A stretch of 64,000 bases of DNA from Corella eumyota (Eukaryota; Chordata; Ascidiacea; Phlebobranchia; Corellidae), in the NCBI GenBank assembly GCA_963082875.1, contig OY720098.1, forward strand, positions 11,346,001 through 11,410,000. The letters are read 5' to 3'. Position 1 is the first letter of the stretch. Each line of letters begins with the position of its first letter. Of the stretch, positions 24,213 through 37,500 are shown piece by piece. A program made the translations under genes and the position numbers. The notes under the pieces were generated by a model. That model was not told the DNA's origin. It was given only the letters and a program-made list of their open reading frames with translations, and did not search any database.

Positions 24213-25447
24213 CTGTAAAAAATATTTATCATCGATGTAAAAAGATCAGTTTAACCATATAAATATTTATACAAACACATTAGTGTATAAATTGGTATCT
24301 TTAAAAACTAAACATAAAATTGCCTTGCGTAAATATAGAGGTTTATTTTACCACAGTCTTAAGTCGCTCTTATCGTTTTTAAATACTATTTTGTAATGTC
24401 TAAAAATGATTTTAGAACTTAGTGGCTATTTTATTTGATGAATAATTTATATAAAGGCAGCACAAGTATAAAATTTTATTATATAAACTGCCGATGTTTA
24501 TTTTCAAATGCTTTTATTATAGAGTTTATTTCTGGTTTTAGAATTTACTCGCTTTTTTTAACAAGGCATCAGCAGTACAAGTTTATAATTCCTAAATTGT
24601 TAATGCCTATTTTAAATGTTTTTATTGAATAAAGTTTATTTCTACCTTTAGGTTATGACTAATCGAAACTGAATTACAATACAAATATCGTGAAGTTTAT
24701 TGAATTTTATAGAAGGTTTTATAATTGATTAACATCTTTTCCAAAACCACACAAACATGGTATAACATACGATAAACAAATTTTAACAAAAAAAAAACAT
24801 TACAGATGAAATGTAAAAGGGATTTTAAAGAGAGTTCCGCCAATAATAAATTTTAAATTTTTTTTATTGTGAATATAAAATAAGCAGCAAAAAGTTTAAT
24901 AAATGGAAATTAAATTCAAAAAAACAGAATTTTTTGTTTTGAATTTTCACAATTTTTTTTTAAAACAAGTAAACACACATAAACTTTACCAACAGGAACT
25001 CATTTAGACACATAACAACATGAAAAGGTCAATAACAAAAACAAACAAACATTTGATTATCATATATATTCTTTTTAAAAATGTAATAAACGACTTATAA
25101 AACCAACAAAAACTTAAAAACAGAAATAAACAACAAGAATAAATCTACAAACATTTAGGGGTTCTTTTTATAAATAAATATATTTTTGAATACTAGTGAT
25201 ATTAGTATTATACTTTTGAAGTTTAAGAATTAGAATTGCACGGCACAGCATCACAAGAAAAACGTTAATAAGATTATTTTAGAAAAATCAGCCATCGCAG
25301 TCAAGCTAAAAAAATAAAAATAAAAAAGGTTATTGACATGGTCATTACTTTGAATTACCATAATAAATTCTTTTGTCTTTACAACAGAAAAGAACATCCA
25401 TCTTTAGGCATTTTGGTAATGACACTGCATGCTCACTATTAAGAGCT

Positions 25448-25458
25448 TTTATTTTATT
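25448..25458 (-). terminator. Overlapping poly(A) signals of the anion-exchanger gene
   Basis: Two AATAAA hexamers on the minus strand overlap by one base, about 85-95 nt downstream of the SLC4 stop codon. They are the nearest signals past the stop and the likely 3' end of the transcript. Confidence 0.5.
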
Positions 25459-25542
25459 TTTATATATAACACTTCAGGACTGTGGAAACACTGCCTACTT
25501 GCTGCATTTTCTTATATTAAAATACTGAGACCTAAAAATTCA

Positions 25543-28500
25543 TTATTTAAACATAAAACAATGATTTCTTAAATGCATAACACTGTATTCTTCATCCATA
25601 AGTAATGATGTCACACTATTTGACCTTATTTCTGACTCTGCTTCATCAAGCTAAACAAAATGAATGAAATAATATAATTTCAACTGTTCTAATTTTGCTA
25701 AAATATATAATCCCTTACTATCGAACTCCACCACTCCACTTTATTTTGCCTATACTTAAATCTTTACCTCATTATTACACACTTTCTAAATATTTTATTG
25801 CCAGCTTTAAAAAAGCAAATACTATATTAAAATACCTATACATTTACTATAACTATAGAAATATTTTCAGGCTTAGTTTAGATAATTGCATATTTATAAG
25901 TGTTGTTTCAGCCTTTAATCAAATTTTTTAACCATTTAAATATTTAATAAGTTGTATTTACCTCAGAAAGTTCTCGTTGTGTGAATATTTTTGGCAGTAA
26001 ATATCTTCTAAAAGGTACGGTCATTACCAAGAAGAAGGGGAAAGCAATTTGTGCAGGTGTTGACTTGACGGCCCATAATATTCCAAGACAAACAAACTCG
26101 ATGATTGTGAAGATGTGAATACGGATAGGTTTAACCTAAAAAAGTAGTTGTTGGAGTGTTTACATTAAATTCACATTGGGAATTTTTTTTTCAGTACAAA
26201 GCAGAAAAAAATGAGTATAAGAATATTTTTTACATAATGGGTTATGTATTTGGTACAAATAGTAGAAAAAATGTTGCTAGTTTTTAATGTATTGTGCAAC
26301 AAACATATGCATGTATTGATTTTATTAATAAACCTATTGGTAAGGGCCTGAACTCTCACTTACCGCTTTTACAAAACTAAAGTCCGGATAATTCTTTGAG
26401 GGCATAAACAGCATTTCAAGTCTGTCAATAAATTGCACTCCAGCTAAACTGGTGACACCCATGTACAAGAAGATACCAAACAACACAGCAAGCGGAATTT
26501 CTTTGAGTAAAGGTTGCATCAAAATAGAAAGACCTAAATAGAAAAAATATTAAAATATAAAATTCATTAATATATTAAACACATAAAAAATAACAAAAAA
26601 GTCTTATAAAGAAAAATTGTACAAATTCTATAGGTAACCCCGAAACACTACAAAACTTATTTCACAACATGAAAAAAAATTATTTGTCAAACAATTTGTG
26701 AAGTTTACCGAGAAAAGCATTGACAAAAAACACTGTGACCCTTTGTTCATGAACTCCAACTATTTTCGGTTTTTCTCCAGGTGCTTGTGTTGTACTCATG
26801 ATTGTTAAACTAAGATTAAAATAAAATTTATAACCTGTAATACTTTAACTTATTGTGTTGTTCTAAATTTAAATATAGCGTTTTATGTAAAAAAACTGAA
26901 TAGCAATAATTATGTCAAGTAAAACAAAAATCTATGAAATATATCCCACTATTACCAAGATGATATTTAACAAAATTGTATAAAAGTAAGGTTTTCAACC
27001 TACCTGTTAGCATGTGTGATAGATCTAACAGCAGCTGCGCAAACCCATGGCATACCAAACAAAGACAATACTGCATTTAGTAATCCCATTACAAGCAAGT
27101 CGAGGTGATATCCTGTTCCCTTCTTTAAATTTCTCTCTTTGCTGCTGATTATCATCCTGTGGTAATCAGTTGATGTTTAATAACTTTAACATTATACAAT
27201 ACAATTTGTGTGAGGAATATCTTAGGAAAAAAAATTTAAAAAATGTTTTTTTCAACATTGCTAAATTTGTTAGTTTATACATTTAAGATGTTATTTACTA
27301 TATGATATGGCCATGTTACACAAAGAAAGAATTTTAACCAATTTTTTTAACAAAAATCTGTAACTAAGAAAAAAACTATAACAAAGAATGGGGAATATTT
27401 TATATGTAATATTAAAACAAACAATTTTAGTAAGCAGTAAGCAGGCAGGGTATTTTGTTTGGTCAAACAGTTTAAGGTGGTTGCTTATTTAACTATAAAT
27501 ATAACCATGTAACTTTTATGTTCATAAATACTTACTCAGTTATATGCGATTCCATAAAAATAAGAATAAAGACAAGAAAAGCGGGAATAAATGATGCAAA
27601 AAACATGAACCAAGGCACAGGGTTGTCTGGCTCTCCTAACGGGTTAATAAACCAACCCCTCTTGCTGGGGTCAGTGGGGGAAATTCCCTTAGGTACATTT
27701 AATTTCTGTAAAAAGATTTTGTTAATATTTTAAAACTTTTTAAAAATGTAAAAAAATAAATAAACAGTTGGAAAAAATGATGAAAAACTATCGACCTACA
27801 TTATAAAATAAACATTGCATTAATGGAACGATAAAAAGCTAGAATTTAATTTCTTTCAACCTTTTTTCTTTCCCACATTAGATATACTCACTAAATGTGT
27901 GCTTTATTAAATGCATGGCATTAAAGAGAAACAATTTTATTAAACCTGTGTATAAGTGTCTTTGATAGCAATGTCAAGCAAAAGCATAGCAAATATTGCA
28001 ATAGGAACTCCGAAGTCGCCAATGGTTCTTCGAACGGAACTTCTCAAGAATTTACTGTTTCTGAAATATAAAAACTCAAAATTTAAAAATAATAGAATCA
28101 ACTTATTTTTAAATGGTGTTAAAAGTAAATTATTATTATTATTATTTTTAAGCATAAAAATGTTACCATAGTTTAACTCAGAGATTACAAAAATAAAATA
28201 TAATCTTACTTGAACTGCCTTAAAAAGTAGGCAATAATAAAGGTTCCAAACATCAGCAAAGTTGAAAGAAGGGCAGTATTAGGCTGGTTTAAGATTTCTT
28301 CAGCTATAAAAAAATAAATTTTTCATAAAAATGTTGCACTAAAAAAATAGGAAAAATGGAAGTAAAATGATAAACTAGCAAATAACAAAGATCCTTTAAA
28401 AAAAAAGTAAAACCACAACTTACTCGGAACCTGTACTTCAGTTTGATTCGAACTGAAATTTTGGTTTGTTGAAGTAGAGACAACCACAGTAACATCAGCA

Positions 28501-31500
28501 ATGGAACAGTTATACTGAGAAAGGATGGCAGTTGTGTTAACAGGTAAGGGGTAGGTGGCTGTCAAGGGATGCTCAGCATACGTCTAAAACCAATTTAATA
28601 TTTAGTAAAAAAATGACTAAATTACAGTACAGTATATAGTTTGACGTCTTGCTTTTGCAAAGTTTTAAATATCAAATAGTGTTCTAAACTTTTCTATTAC
28701 ATTTAAGTAATACGACACATAAATTTTCCACAAAAAAATAATTTAAAAAAAATCTCAATATGGGCATAAAAATATTAAAAAAAAAATCCTATGGTTTTAA
28801 ATAATACTAACCTTTGCGAGTTTTTTAAAAGTCTCAAAGATGAATATAAGTGAAATAAGAGCAGTAAATATTTCCTGTGTAAATCTGGAAACAAATCGGA
28901 CAAGAAATGAACCTTCAAATGCAACCACAATGATGCAAATAATAAAAATCCAAAATCCTATCCAAACTCGCACAGCCAGAAACGGAAACTGATCCGCACA
29001 AAACTAAAAAAAATAATAAAAATGTTAACAAAATTATTTTTTTATTAGAGAGAAAATGAAAATGTAACCCATTTAAAAAAAATATAGGTATTTTTAATAT
29101 ATTATGTAATAAAATATTTTTTTATGCAATTCTTGCTAACTTAAACAAAAAATAGACAGAATTATATTTTTTTTTTTAAAAACTATCACAAAACTTACAT
29201 TGAACACAGCTTCCTCAAATACCAGCAAGGGACCAGTCGAACCAACTATTAACATCGGTTGACCAGATATTAAACCATAAGTGCAACCAGCAATACAACA
29301 ACCCAATATCATTTCAGATACACCCATCAAATTATCAGTCTTTTCACCTGCAAAAAAATATTGTTATTAGATATAAAAAAGTTAGTCTTAAAATTTAAAT
29401 TATATTATATTTGTTAAATACATTATAGCTTATGTCATTGCAAATACAAATATACTTAAAATACAAAAAAAATTGTAAAAATAAAGTTGTAATTTTACAA
29501 ACATAAAAAAGATAGATAAATGTGTCTTGTTTTTTATAACAATTTTTCCAAATTTTTCTAAAAGCAACTGGTAATTACTTTTAAGTATAATAGTTTCACT
29601 AACCAAGCAATCCACCAAATGTTATAGCAGGGGACAAGGCAGCAAAATAAATGAAAATAATCGAAGCCAAGCACTGGAAATTAAAGGCATCAGTAATATC
29701 ACTCAAATACTTTGGATATCTCCGTTTCACATCTTTAATTAAACCCCCAAAACAATGACCTGTCCTTTTCAGGGGGTCATCTTCGGGTGGCAGAGGTGCT
29801 TTTTCTGGGTAAAATAATTTAAAATATTTTCTTTGTTAGAAAAATATTTATTTAAAAAAATAACTTACTAAATTTTTATTAAATGACTGCCAATCAGAAG
29901 ACATTAAAAAAAAGATTTATTAATATTAAATTTTATTGTTTTATTATACCTTTAGCCTCATCTTCTTTTTTCTTTTTGTCTTGTCTTTTCTGCAAAATAC
30001 TCTGATATTTTGAAATATTTCTCAACAAATCAGGATTTTCAAGTTGACCAGGGGGTAGCACTATTGAGTCATCAAGAAATTCGTTAATCGCACGCAACAA
30101 ATCTTTTCTATTTTCAGCACCGTATGCCATGACATGAAATTCCTTAAAGAAAAATAAAATTAAACATTTATAGAAAAAAAAAAATTTATAGAAAAAAAAT
30201 AATAATAAAAATTTTACAATGACCCAAAAATCAAATTGAAAAATCAAAAATGAATTAATCATAAAAATGTATTATAATGTTTTTAAAACCAGATATTATG
30301 TATGAATCATAACAGAGTACTACATCGATTTTATGTCGTGGCAACCTAATATATATCCAAAAAATAAAAAGTAAAATAATTATATACCTGATCAGCCATC
30401 AGAGTTGAGATAGATCTTCCAATTTCGTGATAATCATAATCTGGTTTAGCAGGACCGAGCAGCACAAAAATAAACCTCACGGGAATAGGTAAAGCAACAA
30501 CATTCTCCAAGTTTGTTCCTTCAGCCAAGCGAACAAACGCCATTGTTGGTTGCTCGAGATAGTCAACAGTTCCTTAAATAAAAAATCATGGTTTGATCTT
30601 ATTGGAAATATTTCAAGAAAAAATATATTGAATTAAAATGCCTTATTATTTTTATAGTGCATAGGTTTAAATAACTTTCAATATTAAATCAATAAATGTA
30701 TATAATAGTAATATATTAGTAATTGTACATCGTACCAAGATTGATTAGTTACTGTTTTAAAAAATAAAATTTAAAGGTATTTGTTGAAACATATGTAAAA
30801 ATTTAAAAAAATTAATGTAATAATTACCAATTTATATTCAGTAAAAAATGTTTTTTATGTTTATTAAATGCAAAATAGTACACAAAACTGAAGTTAGGTT
30901 TCAACCCACCTACAAGTACAGCAGTAGCTTCAGCACCCTGTGGAATTTTCCTCATAATTTTAAGTTCTTTGGTGGACAATGTTCTGTTTACACTATGACT
31001 TGGTACTTCAAGATGATCCTCAGTTTGCCCTTTCTGTACAAATGATTTATTTGTTAAATAATTTTATTATTTTTAAATGTGCTAAAATAGTGCAAAAAGT
31101 AAAAAAATGCCTTTTATGTATATAATCAATGGCATTATTATTTAAATTTTAACATTTAATAAATTATAAAATGTTTTCCAATAATAAAAAAAATGGGAAC
31201 ACTTCTAACAACATAATACTTAATTACTACTTTTATTCTTTTAATACTAATATAAAAAATAGAATTGCTTTTACCTCTACATCATGAACTGGAGATGAAA
31301 TAAGAGGTTTTGTGTGCTCCGTGTTAGCAGTCGATGACATTCCGACTGTGTTTAATCTCGCTGCATAACTTGGGTTGGTGAAAAAACTGGAAATACTTGC
31401 TTGTGATAAGTTGTAGGGAAATGCTGAATCTGACACATTATGCCTGTAACAAAAAATAAATTTTTATTAGTTTTTTTTTAAGTCATTTTAGTTTGTTATA

Positions 31501-34500
31501 TAACAACTACAGAACAGCCTCCCTAAAAGTTTATAACAAAAAAACTATTTCAGATCAACTTACTCCCCTTTTCATACAAAATTTATTTTTAGTTGATATT
31601 TATATTCTAAGGAGGGTGATTTCCCAAACCTAATTTGATTTTTAAAAAACTATTCTTAGAAATAAAAAAAACTAATTTAAAATCGTTATACAATTTAAAG
31701 CAAGTTATCAGAAGATTTTCCAACCTTCTTACACCATATTGCATTTGCATAAAGGTTTCTAAATGTTTCAAACATAAAGTTTTTGTAAACTAAAAGCTAT
31801 ATTTAAAATATTTTGCCCTGCATTCTTCTTACAAAATTGATATCTGATGAAACCAACTAACATGTGATGGTTATATATGTGTTAGGTTGTGTTAATTGAT
31901 TTAACATATATTACTGTCAAAGTGTTAAGGTGCAATTTATAATAAGGGAAATGTCAAAAGATTTTTATAGTAAGGTTATTAATGATTTTTGTTTGGAATA
32001 TAAAAATAAAAAAAATACATGGATAAAATTTTTATACAAAATGCATAATTGTATTACTCAAAATGCATTTTCTTTAACTGCTATAATACCTTGAACCATT
32101 TTATAAATAAGCTATTTTATTCATAATATAATTATTAACATACTTGTGTTTGGAGAGCAAAACTTTAAGAATATTTCCCTGATCTTCAGCTCTTATTTGA
32201 CCAGTTTTTACCATCTCTTCAACAACGGCGTTGGAGACTTCGTTCAAGTTTTTTTTGTCAACATCCAACATAACAGCACCTAAAACAAACAAAAAAGAAT
32301 GAGTAATTTTGTTAACACTTAAATAAATTTTTGGTCAAATTTTAGAAATAATGTCTTGAAAAATACTTTCCTTGATAAAAAAAAAAATAAATATATACTC
32401 AAGATAATATATAATGCAAAGCAACTTGAATTTTGAACAATTAACAAGATTTATTTTGTTTACAATAATTTTAAACTTAAAAACATTAAGATACTGATAT
32501 TTTTAAGTAACCTTTATTTATTATACAAATATATGACAATTTTATCTGTTATCAGATTGTTTCTATTTTTTAAGAACTAAAGTTATGTTTTAAAACAAAT
32601 TGCCAAAAAAAAAGTTTTTATGGCACATTTGTTGCAAATTTTGATAAAAACTTACATTTATAATATTTATCAAGACTAAAACTATTTTCTATTTACCTTT
32701 TTCTATGGTTTTTCGTAATTCCAAGAGACTGTGAAAAGAAAGAGAAGCAACTCTTGGTTTTCCCCACCTCTCAGATTCCTCCACATCCTCCTCAAATTTA
32801 ATCCAACGAGCTGTTTCCTTCCATTCTCCTCCAACAAGCTCATCAAGCTCAACAAAAACCTGAAAATAAAAGTTAAAAAACATTATTAAAAAATTAAATT
32901 AGTTTTATATTAAAAAAAGTAAGTCAAAGAATATTCTTTAATTTATATTTTAATGAAATTTATATTTTATATGTTGTTTTGATATATAAAACCCAAGCAT
33001 TTAAAAAACTAAGTTAAACTCGGTATTAGGTTAATATTAGTCAATTATAACACCCTTAATAAGGTTTTTAAATCTATACAATTCCCCAAACACTGTATAA
33101 AGTGTAAATTTTAGTACATCAGGAAATTACCCTTACATCAGGAAATTACCCTTACATTAGGAAATCACCTTTACAAATATTTATTCAATTTGCTTATCAC
33201 CTCATGTGGTTTCCTATCATGTTTCTTTTTCATTTCAGTTCGCATTTTTCTTTTCTTGACAGGTCGATGTAATAAATGTTTACGAATACCACCCCTGTCC
33301 TCAAATCTATGACCTTCATTTTATTTAAAAAAATTTACTAAAAAATAACATTTTTATTTTAAAATATTTACTAATTATGACCTAATAAAACTATATTGTT
33401 GTGCATGTATTTAAATAAAAATTGAATTTTAAATTTATTTATATTAATTATGTAAATTTAAAACTAGTTTACAACCAATATTAATAAAAACAAAAAAATT
33501 ATATTAGGGTTTTAACATAGAGCTAATAGACTTAAGATGAATACAAATAGTTCATACTTTGCATTTCAGCTTCATTAACTTCCATATTTCCTTCTTTCAT
33601 TTTGTAACTATCACCAAGATTCTAAAACAATATTATTTTTTTTACTAAATTCACAATTTAAAAATATTTAAGTTTATTTCACATACATCAATCTACACTG
33701 CTGAACAAAAAATCGAAAACAGTCAACTAAATTTAGCTCAAGTTTCAAATTCAAGTTCTTAAGTATGAAACATTTTGACAAGTTTAGAACTTAAATTACT
33801 CAATCAAATCCCATTTGTGGTAAAAATGTAGGACTCTTAACTAACTTCTGTCAGAGCCTAATAATCATTAGAAAGTGTATAATAAAAACCCAAAACTAAA
33901 GTGACACAACTTAATGGCAAACTAATATTTAAACCCATGAAACAAATTAGCTGTGGATTTTTCCTTAAAATACAACAGGAAATATGTCAAGATTTGGCAT
34001 CAGCATTAATATAGCAAAACGTTAAATTTATCAGGTATTGAATATACTTTACAAATGACATGAAATTTGTAAAAAATAGCAAAAAAAAACATAAATAATA
34101 AAAATAGGTAGATTAAGTTTTTACCTTAACTTGCAAACCTGACATCCTTCTCTTAAGAGTGACATCATGTTTATGCCTTCTTTTATGATGTCTATGGTGG
34201 TGTTTGTTACTTTTCCGAGACTTTTTCTTTGATGTTTTTAAACTATAACAAAAATCAAACAGTTAACATAGATAAAACAAATAGGTTTAATTAATTTGGT
34301 TTTCGTAAGATTGAATTAATAAAAGTAACAAATTTATCAAACATGATGTTTGCTCAGTACCACGGTATAATTAATCACAATTCACTAAAAACATAAATCT
34401 AGGTTAACAAACAAACAAGCAATTTTACAAGTTTTTGGAATAGTATTTAAAACTAGTTCATGCAACTTCTAACTAGGTCCATGTGATTTGATTTAACCTG

Positions 34501-37500
34501 AGTTTAAGCTGTCCAGTTGAACGTTTTTTGCTGCGGATAAATTAAAATACAAAAAAATAAAGTAACCTACTAAAAATTGTTACCCTATATCTCAAGTTCA
34601 ATTTTTTATATTCAATAAACCTTGATTTAAGTAGGCTGACGTAACAGCCTTATAACAAAATAATTTTCTGAAATCTGAACCATCTAGTGTTACCATTAGT
34701 GGCCTGACAATTATTTCTATTGGACAAAGCAAAATTTTAGCTTTTTTTAAAAAAACTTTGCAACAAAAAGTTGAAAAGATCAATCCCGAAACTTGTAACA
34801 GTGTAATACTTTAGAAACAAATCATTTTGTTTTTATTTTACCCTGCTGCTTCCTTCTCATCTTCAGAAGATGAACTTGAGGGTTCAGATACTGAAGTTCC
34901 ACTTTTATTAGAAGAGAAACTACCAACATGGTTAGTATGATCAGAAGCAAATGTTATTATTGGGGACTCCACATTACTATTGTAAGTTTCATTCTCTGAT
35001 AAATTAAAAAGTAAAAATCTAGGTCAGTTATTTTACAAAATTGACAACACTATAAAATTAGTCATGATAGCATTATTTAAAATATCTTATTTTTTAATAA
35101 CTTTTAACTAAAAATAGTTCTTAGAACTAATAACTAATTAAAAAAAAAATTTAACAAAGTTATTATTACTAAAATTTATTTACAAAAAATAGGTTTACCT
35201 TTACTATCTAATGTGTGAACAGGAGTAGAACCAACAGTAAACACAACCTAAAACAACAAAAAAATATTAAAAATTTTAATTTTGCACAAACAAAAATTTA
35301 TCGTCAAAGTTGACATTTAAAAAAACCTTTAAATAGTTTTGATAAAATTTACTAATGAAATTTGGAAAGCAAACATTTGTGTAAGTAGTGTGGATTTACT
35401 GCCAAAATTAATTAACTTTGTAAACATAAGAATATTTTTTGAAATTTAATTAATTGTGCTATGCAAATCCACAATAAACAAGTCATTTTCTACATTAGTT
35501 TTACATAACAAATATGATAACAAATTTTTTTTTAAATATAAATAAGATGTAAAACAATTTTAAATTTACCGAAACATTGTCGGGCCGCAAAGATGCCTGG
35601 CCACCATCTATGTTTTGGTTACCTTTCTTCCCCCCTTCTTCTCCACTATTTTCTCTGTATTAGATAAAAAAAATTATAATTTGTTTAGCAATTAAAACAT
35701 TAAACAGCTATTTTTAAAATTAAAACACTGTTCTAAGAATAATTAAAATATTCTGTAAAAAATAAGTAAATTTAAAACTTTAAAATGTAAAAAACCATAA
35801 ATATTAAAATTATGTCAATGAATTAATACCAGAATATATTATCAGTTGTGATTAATAAAAAGAAAAAAAATTATGTATGGCAACAAACATTCACTAGGTT
35901 AGGGTTAAGTATGCACAGTATGCCAAATTGATGCTATTATTAAATTAAAGTTGTGCAAACAACCATTAGATAAGAAGTTGTGGTCATTCAAAGGTTAATT
36001 AAGTTATTCATTTAGGTGGCTTTACAAAGCTTTTAACTCCTTCCAATGGCCTTTTAGTGACTTAATAATTAGTTAATTTTTATCCCCACAACTTAACCAT
36101 ACTTTAGTATATTTAACTTTTTTTTAAATTTTAAAGCGTCAATTTTTGTGTCTTTTAAAATCATTTTTAACAGACATAAATCTTATCTATTAAAACTATA
36201 AAACAATATCTTAATTATTCTTATTAAGTTTTTTTAAGTTATTTTTGTATCTATACAAGAAACAAAATCACACAATGATAATCAAAGTTCATTTCATAAC
36301 AGTAGTAGAATAAATTAAACATGCTTTTCGTAATTCAGTTTTATATATTATTGTATAAAACAGGTTGATTTTGTTAGTATATCACACAAACTTGATTTAC
36401 AGAAAATAAAAAAGCATAATTTTCACTCATTAGATTCAAGCTACATAAAAACACCTAAAAAAGATTATGATTTGTTTACTATAAAAGGAAAGAAAAATAT
36501 ATTGAAATCTACCTATTTAGTTTAAAAACCAGAATACTTAAAAAATAGTTTAATAAAAAATAACATATTTTTTTCTACTTTCATGTTAATTTTTAAAATG
36601 TCATGCCTCTATTATTCATTAACACCCTTATGTTAGACTAATAATTGGCAGTCTCAACTTATTAATAAGCCTTATTTTATCTACCCTTTGTCATGACTTC
36701 TGAACAGTTTTATACTGGCCAAAAAATCTATAAAAATAAATACCAGTATAGTAAAAATTACATAACTTCAAAACCAAAATAAGATAGGATTTTTTACTAA
36801 ATAATATTTGACAACAAAAAATTAATTTTTATTAAATATTTTTTTTACTTTGCTATTTTGGACACTTTGATTTACTCAACATGGGTTAAACTTAGTTTAT
36901 ACTAAGCAAATGTATAGGCAGCATATGATACAGAAGATTAGGTTGAATGCAATAAGATTGAAAGCAAGCAGTTGCATAAAAAGGCCATAGCTACACCATG
37001 TCATATGTCTGGTTTTTAGCAATATTAATAATGACTTGTAATGTAATTTAAAATTTTACTTAATACAAATAAAGAGAATACTTTCAAACAGAAAATGCAA
37101 CTAGATTTGGCATTTGTAGCTATTTAAGCCTAAAATTGAAATAAAAAATTTAAATATTTAAATATTTAAAAAAAAATAAACCTACCCTTCATCATCTTTT
37201 TCATCATCTTTTGGCTCCTGTTCTCTTCCCCTTCCTCTTCTTCCAACTCCTTCTCCTCCTCCTTCTTCGTCTTTGTCCTCATTGTTCTCACTCTCTTCGT
37301 AATCTTCCTCCCCACTTTCTTCCTCTTCTTCTTCCTCTTCCTCTTCTGGAATGCTGAGGGTGCGACCACGCATGGTTGCACTTAGTGGTTTTCTTTTACT
37401 CTAAAACCAAAAAATAATTTTTTTAAAAAGTAAAAAAATTCTACAAAAATCGTTAAAATTTAGGCTTTATTTTACTTACACCATTTGGTTTCTGTTAAAT

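Larger units (their letters stand above)
23515..25542. other. Intergenic: FHOD upstream region and anion-exchanger 3' flank
   Basis: It holds the FHOD leader or promoter, one orphan exon-like open frame near 24.0-24.2 kb and the SLC4 3' UTR on the right. A ~58-bp segment near 24.48-24.54 kb (CTTTTATTATAGAGTTTATTTCTGG) recurs imperfectly near 24.60-24.66 kb. No tRNA or complete gene is visible. Confidence 0.45.
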
